Source of the DNA: Uloborus plumipes
Lineage: Eukaryota; Arthropoda; Arachnida; Araneae; Uloboridae
Direction of reading: 5' to 3'
Assembly (NCBI GenBank): GCA_038373865.1
Contig: JAXGGA010005788.1
Coordinates: 1 to 64,000 of the forward strand
Length of the DNA: 64,000 bases
This document shows positions 57,133-64,000 of this stretch, piece by piece (within the stretch, counting starts at the first letter, position 1; each line of letters begins with the position of its first letter). The notes under the pieces were generated by a model. That model was given only the letters and a program-made list of their open reading frames with translations, was not told the origin of the DNA and did no database searches. The position numbers were made by a program, and so were the translations under genes.

Positions 57133-58380
57133 TTAGCCTAATTTCTCGTTAAAAATAAAAGAAAGACAAAAAAGTATTAAAAGTGGCTTAATGCATCCAA
57201 AAATATCGTCCAAAAAGTCCAAAAAATATCGCCAAGTTAAAAAAATATCGCCAAGTCCGAAAAAAAGTCAAAAAGAAATAAAAAGGTAAAATGAATATCG
57301 AAAAATTAAAAATTTGAAAGTAGGGTATTGAGATGGGGAATTTGTGTGTCGGTCGGTCGGTCTGTCTGCCCCCCCCCCCCCCCCCACCCTAATAACTTTT
57401 GAATGAACATTCCGATTTGGACAAACTTTTTTTTGTTGGAAAGATCTTATCAAGGATACTTCGTTCCCGTATTTACATTTCCGATTTGAACAATTTTTGG
57501 TTCAACTTTGAACCGTTCAAACAACCTGTCCCGCGATGCTAACTTTTGAGTGAACAGTCCGATTTGAACAAACTTTTTTTTTGCTCGAAAGATCTTATCA
57601 AGTATACTTCATTCCCGTATTTACATTTCCGATTTGAACAATTTTTCGTTCAACATTGAACCGCCCAAGCAAGCTGTAACCCCTAATAACTTTTGAGTGA
57701 ACATTCCGATTTAAATTAACTTTTTTTTTGTTCGCAGGATCTCAGCAAGGATACTTCATTACCGTATTTAAATTTTCAATTTGAACATTTTTTCGTTCAA
57801 CATTGAACCGTTTAAGCAACCTTTCCCCACCTAATAACTTTTGAGTGAACCGTCCGAATGGAATAATTTTTTTTTTTTCAAAGATCTCGGAGATGCTCAT
57901 TCCCATATTTCGCTTTTTGATTTGAACCATTTTTCGTTCAATATTGAGCCGTTCAAAAAAAAAATTAAACATTAGCGCCTACGGGGAATTTAAGTTGAAT
58001 GTTGATCCTGAACTTAAAGTCGGATTTCCTTCAAACTAACTTTGTAAGAAAACAGTTTCGATAAATAATGTTTGTAAAGTACTTTTCTGAATAATCTTCT
58101 GTGAGGACTCTGATTCCGACTCCGACTCCGCAAACATGGCGGAAATGCAGGCTCAGAAAAAAAATGACTGACTGTGCAGACGATTTTTTGTTTATTTATT
58201 CATTTGTTTTATTTTATTTATTGTTGTTATTTTTTTTCTTTTTTCTTGGCAGACGATTTTTTTAACAAAGTTTTTTCATTCACGAGGGCATTTTATTCTT
58301 TATTTATATTTAACAACTGGCAACGGATTAAAGGTGAAATTCGAGACATTTTATTGACGGACGAGTTTTTTTTTTCTTTT
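57133..58380 (+). repeat. higher-order repeat unit 1 (four 147-bp monomers)
   Basis: A long unit of about 1.25 kb, repeated at 58381-59736. It has an AATATCG-rich leader, a GGTCGGTCTGTC microsatellite with a C-run (57344-57386), then four tandem monomers of about 147 bp. Monomer starts, taken at AACTTTTG, are 57394, 57541, 57688 and 57836. A 3' portion follows, ending with CATGGCGGAAATGCAGGCTC and poly-T. Each monomer contains inverted TTGAAC...GTTCAA pairs. No coding function is evident; open frames across it are periodic artefacts. Confidence 0.85.
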
Positions 58381-59736
58381 TTAGCCTACTTTCCCTTTAA
58401 AAATAAAAGAAAGACGAAAAAAGTATTAAAATTGGCTTAATGCATCTAAAAATTATCGCCAAGTCCAAAAAATATCGCCAAGTTAAAAAAATAAAAAGGT
58501 AAAATGAATATCGAAAAATTAAAAATTTGAAAGTAGGGTATTGAGATGGGGAATTTGTGTGTCGGTCGGTCTGTCGGTCTGTCGGTCGGTCTGTCTGTCT
58601 GTCCCCCCCTAATAACTTTTGAATGAATATTCCGATTTGGACAAACTTTTTTTTTGTTGGAAAGATCTCGGCGAGTACAGCTCATTCCCATATTTGATTT
58701 TTCGATTTGAACAATTTTTGGTTCAACTTTGAGCCGTTCAAACAACCTGTCCCGCGATGCTAACTTTTTAGTTAACAGTCCGATTTGAACAAACTTTTTT
58801 TTGTTCGAAAGATCTTTTCAAGGATACTTCATTCCTGTATCTACATTTTCGATTTGAACAATTTTTGGTTCAACTTTGAACCGTTCAAACAACCTGTCCC
58901 GCGATGCTAACTTTTGAGTGAACAGTCCGATTTCAACAAACTTTTTTTTGTTCGAAAGATCTTATCAAGGATACTTCATTCCCGTATTTACATTTCCGAT
59001 TTGAACAATTTTTCGTTCAACATTGAACCGCTCAAGCAAGCTGTCACCCCTAATAATTTTTGAGTGAACAGTCCGATTTAAATAAACTTTTTTTTTGTTC
59101 GAAGGATCTCATCAAGGATACTTCATTACAGTATTTAAATTTTCAATTTGAACATTTTTTCGTTCAACATTGAACCGTTCAAGCAACCTTTCCCCACCTA
59201 ATAACTTCTGAGTGAACCATCCGAATGGAATAAACTTTTTTTTGTTTGAAAGATCTCGGAGAGGTTCATTCCCTTATTTCGCTTTTTGGTTTGAACCATT
59301 TTTCGTTCAATATTGAACCGTTCAGAAAAAAACATTAGCGCCTACGGGGAATTTAAGTTGAATGTTGATCCTGGAACTTAAAGTCGGATTTCCTTCAAAC
59401 TAACTTTGTAAAAAAATGGTTTTGATAAATAATGTTTGTAAAGTACTTTTCTGAATAATCTTCTGTGAGGACTCTGATTCCGACTCCGACTCCACAAACA
59501 TGGCGGAAATGCAGGCTCAGAAAAAAATGACTGACTGTGCAGACGATTTTTTGTTTATTTATTCATTTGTGTTATTTTATTTATTACTATTATTTTTTTT
59601 TTTTGGCAGACGATTTTTTTTGTAACAAAAGTGTTTCATTCACGAGGGCATTTTATTCTTTATTTATATTTAACAACTGGCAACGGTTTAAAAGTGAAAA
59701 GCGAGACATTTTATCGACGGACGAGTTTTTTTTCCT
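58381..59736 (+). repeat. higher-order repeat unit 2 (five 147-bp monomers)
   Basis: Tandem partner of unit 1 with the same leader, an expanded GTCGGTCTGTC microsatellite (58560-58603), five monomers (starts 58614, 58762, 58909, about 59055, 59203) and the same 3' portion. The extra monomer accounts for most of the size difference between the units. Confidence 0.85.
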
Positions 59737-60076
59737 TTCTTTGATAAAATGTGATTTGATGTACTTTGTACTTTTAATTTTTTTTTTTTTTTGAAAACGA
59801 TTGAGGAATTTTTCTACGGAAGAACTGTAACAGTTACATTCTTTAAAAGGTGCGACAAAACTTCATTTATTCATTTATTTACTTTTTATGTCTCTATTTC
59901 ATCTGATGAGAGGGGTATATTTTGCTTTTAGAAATCAGCTTTAATTGCTAAAAAGGTATGTTTGACATAATGTTTAGTCTCAGATGATCAAGAGAATAAT
60001 GATCAGATGCTAGAATGCCGATGTCGATGTACGGGAAAGTAGGCTTGTTTAGTTCTTGACAGAACTTCTTGTTTTT
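59737..60076 (+). repeat. 340-bp tandem duplication, copy 1
   Basis: It begins TTCTTTGATAAAA and ends GACAGAACTTCTTG; it is followed directly by a near-identical copy. It abuts the end of the higher-order array. Confidence 0.88.
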
Positions 60077-60082
60077 TATTCT

Positions 60083-60427
60083 TTCTTTGATAAAACGTGT
60101 TTTGATGCTCTTTGTACTTTTATTTATTTATTTATTTATTTATTTTTTTGAAAACGATTGAGGATTTTTTCTACGGAAGAACTGTAACAGTTACATTCTT
60201 TAAAAGGTGCGACAAAACTTTATTCGTTTATTTACTTTTTACGTGTCTATTTCATCTGATGAGAGGGGTATATTTTGCTTTTAGAAATCAGCTTTAAGTG
60301 CTAAAAAGGTATGTTTGACATAATTTTCAGTCTCAGATAATCAAGAGAATTATGATCAGATGCTAGAATGCCGATGTCGATGTATGGGAAAGTAGGCTCG
60401 TTTAGTTCTTGACAGAACTTCTTGTTT
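60083..60427 (+). repeat. 340-bp tandem duplication, copy 2
   Basis: Offset 346 bp from copy 1. It contains an expanded (TTTA)n tract at 60116-60147 where copy 1 has a T-run. Confidence 0.88.
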
Positions 60428-60429
60428 GT

Positions 60430-61924
60430 TCTCATGACTGTACTTCATAGAATTTATCAATGATTGCTTATAGTTTAAACCTTTAAAAATAATATCGGAG
60501 TGGGTGTTTTCGCAGATAAAAACATTTCAAACGTAAAATTGAGTTTTTTTTTGTTTTTTGTTAAGATTATCCTTGACTTTTTTCCCTATTTTTTATCATA
60601 TTTTATGTCCCTTAATTTGATTATTTGAAATCTCTAAACTGCTGGATAGCATGCACACCATTAAATGTGCAAAAATAATCTCTAGTAAAAAAAAAGGATT
60701 AGTGAAACATTTATTGATGTGTTTTTTAATATGTATGTTTTAAATATTTTTGTGCATCGCTATGTGTTTCACTAATCTGTTCGCCTAAACCACCAAATAA
60801 AAATATATCTCCTAAAGTAAGAATATAATTGAAAGAAAAAAACCTCTTTTCTCTTAGGATTGTAAGTAGACATTTTGAACAACCGTTTTTATATAGCTTA
60901 AATTAATTAAATTGCAGACTTTTTGCTTATAGCAGAGGAGCCAGAATCCTGTGACATTATCTTTCAATTATTTTTGTTTGAACAATTCTCTTCAGCTATG
61001 CATTAAAATTATGTTTTTCTCCCTTAAAAAGGATTTAAAGATTACAAATCCTGTCAAATAACGCAGTTTCATTATTAAAACTGGAAAATTAATTCCTATC
61101 TATAATCCGTGTTGTTTTAAAAGTAGAAGTTTAATTTTTTACCCGCTTGTTTTTAATCAATAATGTAAACAAAAAGCGGGGAGCTGCATAAAAAAGCGAA
61201 AATACGGCGTAGATTTTCAGGAGGGTTTATCGCTTAATATTTCCTCTGACATTTATCTTGAAGGAGAAAAAGTGTTTCAGCCCAATATTACTATATAAAA
61301 ATATTCTGTGAAATAACAACAAATCAATAAGTAAAGCACATATTTTGTCCTACATTTTAAATAAGAAAATAGTTTGCGAGTATGATAAAACTGTTTTGAA
61401 TGCAAAGTTGCTCTATGAGAAAGTTAGTGTATTGCGTATTATAAATATATATTACATTTATGCGTAGTTTTCAAGTAGTACTTCACTATACATTTAAAAG
61501 AAGCCTTATCCGAAAAAAAATTAATAAAATTATGACTGAAACATAAAAATTCAATACCAATATAGCGATTTTTAAAACTAATTTCATAACATTACCACTA
61601 ATTTAGCAAATGAACTCCTAGCGATTCATTGGGCGTACCCAGCTTTTGCTTAAAGTTTAAGAACCAAACTCAATTAGCAACCATATCAATAAAGCGTTAG
61701 CAATAGATTAAGAAAAATAAAGGATCTGTGAATATTGCGAATGATTGAGGCATTAAAATGCTCGTTCTGGGAACCAATATTTAAATACAAATCTCACTAT
61801 GTTGCGTTAGATAGGTTGATTGATTGATTTGACGGTTCAAATTGTAAGGTTTAGGATTTGTTCGATTTTTTTTTTTAATTAAAATATCAATTATCAAGTG
61901 GGCACTTGCACTTACTACGTCGAA
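60430..61924. other. non-coding AT-rich DNA
   Basis: No gene or repeat element recognised. Confidence 0.5.
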
Positions 61925-61928
61925 TTAA

Positions 61929-62156
61929 CCTTTTAACTGTCATGCCCGAGATAGTCTCGGGCACAGCTGGTTTTCGAAAATGTCACGCCCGAGTATTACT
62001 CGGGGTAATTTTTTTTTTTGAGTGCATCGTATTGTTATACCCGAATATATATCGGGAGACGCTTAGTTCGGCTTCATCTCTTTGTCAGACCCGACTGTTT
62101 CTCGGGTTTGTGCTTAGAAAAGTGTTAAAAATCAAAATAACTTGACAGTTAAAGGG
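61929..62156. mobile_element. TTAA-flanked MITE with four 17-bp palindromes, 228 bp
   Basis: Flanked by TTAA (61925-61928, 62157-62160). The ends CCTTTTAACTGTCA and CCCTTTAACTGTCA (read inward) are inverted repeats. Four internal palindromes, each exactly 17 bases of the form CCCGA-7N-TCGGG, lie at 61945, 61988, 62040 and 62090. TTAA target sites and CC ends point to the piggyBac superfamily. The element cannot encode a transposase. Confidence 0.82.
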
Positions 62157-62160
62157 TTAA

Positions 62161-62617
62161 AAATAAATCGCTTCCCTTCCAAATCATTATTTAATTAAAA
62201 TATATTCAGTTTTTTTTCTTACTTTAAAATATCTGCCGTTCAAGATTTGTTGCTTTAATTCAAATCAAAATTTAATAACCTCTACTGAGTTCTTGCATTG
62301 TAAAACCTTGTTGTTATTGATGATACTTCAGAGATCCAAGCTCCTTCCAATTGGACAGGTAAATTAAAAGAGAGGAATGTGGCTTTTCAGAATAATAGAA
62401 ACCGAAGTAGATAGGATTTTGTTTTGGCCTCTGATGATGGTAGAACAATCGGCACAAGATGAGAATTACTCTGAATGGAGAGACAAAATGTCTCCAAGAG
62501 CTCTGCACCTATGGTAACAGCTAGTGAACGGGTATGCCGGGTTTCGCATCTATGGATTTAACGAGCACATACTCGATAGGTAGTTGTTTAGATGTTTTAA
62601 TGTTAAAAATGAAACAC
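62161..62617. other. non-coding DNA
   Basis: Nothing recognised between the two elements. Confidence 0.5.
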
Positions 62618-63552
62618 AAAGGGTGTTTTTTTTAGAGGTATAGAACTTTGAAATGGAATAAAACAAGGATGATTTTTTAAAATTGATTTGAAATTTATTT
62701 TATTCGAAAGATAATCTTTTGGCATTATGATTTAAGTATAATTTCTGTCATATGACCAATACGGCTTGCACGGACTTAGTCTAATCTGGAGGTCCAATTT
62801 TCGATTACTTTTCCCAACATTTGTGGTCGCATATCGGCAATAACGCGGCGAATGTTGTCCTCCAAGTGGTCAACCGTAGTGGGCTTATCGGCGCGTAGAC
62901 TAGCGACTTCACATATCCCCACAGAAAATAGTCAAGTGGCGTTAAATCGCACGATCTTGGAGGCCAATTCACGGGCCCAAAACGTGAAACTATGCGGTTA
63001 CCAAACGCATTCTTCAATAAATCAAATGTTGCACGAGCTGTGTGACATATTGGGCCATCTTGTTGAAACCACAGCTCCTGCACATCATAATTGTTCAACT
63101 GATGAACGAAAAAGTCAATAATCATGGCTGTATAGCGTTTACCATGTACTGTAACGTTCTGGCCAGCATCGTTTCTAAAGAAGTACGAACCAATTATTCC
63201 ACCAACCCATAAAGCACACCAAACAGTCGGTTTTTCTGGATGTAACGGTGTCTCAACATACACTTGAGGATAATCATCACTCCAACTACGGCAGTTTTGT
63301 TTATTAACGTATCCATTCAACCAATAGTGAGCTTCATCGTTAAACAAAATTCGCTTATGAAAATCGGGATTACGGTAATCTTGTTTTGCTTCCAAATTTG
63401 CACAGCTTGGAAGTATTGTTCAGGCGTCAGTCTATTCATGTTGAAATGCCAAACCAAACTAAACATAAATCACTTGACAAGTGGCAAAATGGCCGCCAGT
63501 TAAAAATGTGTTGCCCACTTAAAGTTCTATACCTCTAAAAAAAACACCCTTT
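62618..63552 (-). mobile_element. mariner-type element (DD41D class), defective, about 935 bp
   Basis: The terminal inverted repeats are about 32 bp, identical over the outer part (AAAGGGTGTTTTTTTTAGAG on both sides). A TA follows the right end; the left flank is CA or CT, so the target duplication may have mutated. The interior is a mariner transposase on the minus strand. The element is shorter than the usual 1.3 kb because the N-terminal DNA-binding part is deleted. Confidence 0.82.
62776..63439 (-). pseudogene. mariner transposase lacking its DNA-binding domain
   Basis: The original start is probably the ATG at 63439 (MNRLTPEQYFQAVQIW). Sixteen codons later, at about 63390-63395, the sequence jumps with a frame change directly into the catalytic domain (YRNPDFHKRILFNDEAHYWL), so the helix-turn-helix region is missing. 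The catalytic blocks are FNDEAH, WFQQDGPICHTA and PPRSCDLTPLDYFLWG. Forty-one residues separate the second and third aspartates, the DD41D pattern. Near 62890 a second frameshift moves the C-terminus (KPTTVDHLEDNIRRVIADM, then MLGKVIENW) into another frame, ending at a stop at 62776-62778. Non-functional, though possibly still able to form dimers if translated. Confidence 0.82.
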
Positions 63553-64000
63553 ATATGTTATAATTTTAATTTCAATTTTCAAAATTTTTTGAATGTTCAT
63601 TATGGTTTTTAGTAGGTATAAATAATGTGAGTTTTTTTTTTTTTGCAAAATAAATGCTCCCGGTCTATAAATTTAACGTTTCGCGTACTTTTTATGAAAA
63701 CTATATTTTTAATAACTTTGGAGATGGATATCATGGTGTAGAGTTAAAAGCTATATTTGACTTTTTGAAATGCTGCATGTAATGCTAGCAATAATAGATG
63801 TTTACTTTGATAATTTAAAATGACCCATTGATTCAATATAAAAGGCACGAAAAGATAGCAAATCTTGTCACTGTCCCATATTCCCATTAAAGCATCATTG
63901 TTTCATATTAAATGCATCAGAGATGTTTAAAACTGTTTAAATCAAAGCACTAAAATCCGCATTTATAAAAATTCAAATGTCAAATATTAGTACTCGGACG
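63553..64000. other. non-coding AT-rich DNA
   Basis: Nothing recognised to the end of the window. Confidence 0.5.

Noticed and set aside
57268..58745. Minus-strand frames across the 147-bp array (57742-57972, 58446-58745) with repeating peptide phrases
   Set aside because: The repetition follows the DNA monomer period; starts and stops are arbitrary and no domain is visible.

Overview
The window is AT-rich eukaryotic DNA, almost certainly animal and probably arthropod. A spider is my best guess, because the intact Tc1-type transposases resemble families common in orb-weavers; that is from memory, not a search. I recognise no host gene. No rRNA, convincing tRNA, CRISPR array or operon is visible. 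The content is mobile DNA and repeats set in non-coding sequence that looks intergenic or intronic. Three short splice-flanked stretches (2.5, 5.4 and 49.5 kb) are recorded only as weak candidate exons.

Layout. 0-17.5 kb is mostly unannotatable AT-rich DNA with a deleted piggyBac-like element (1809-2370), a hAT-type MITE with a perfect 8-bp target duplication (8427-8595) and a GC-richer island near 15 kb. 17.5-40.3 kb is a dense nest of transposons. It holds three copies of one 1420-bp Tc1-type element (17505, 22720, 32429), each with an intact 343-codon transposase. The first is split by a 2.4-kb fold-back element. The second sits in a Helitron remnant whose 5' end is duplicated. The nest also holds a 4-kb fold-back element carrying a nested hAT element, a 558-bp perfect-hairpin MITE, another 2.4-kb fold-back element and a 2.5-kb pogo-like element with a perfect 24-bp terminal repeat. 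40-52.7 kb is again nearly featureless. 52.7-56.5 kb is a degenerate hAT-like transposon, with 8-bp target duplication, about 310-bp inverted ends, GC-rich promoter, one intron and a poly(A) signal. 57.1-60.4 kb is a two-level tandem array with a 147-bp monomer. 61.9 kb holds a TTAA-flanked MITE with four 17-bp palindromes. 62.6-63.6 kb is a mariner element whose transposase has lost its DNA-binding domain.

How the parts relate. The Tc1 family looks recently active: three copies of identical unit length with open reading frames. The fold-back elements are inverted duplications of transposon halves carrying the same coding fragment in both arms. Any read-through transcript would form a hairpin RNA of more than 1 kb containing transposon coding sequence. 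Whether that feeds a small-RNA pathway is inference, but it is the most interesting hypothesis here. All similarity statements rest on recognised motifs and by-eye alignment.
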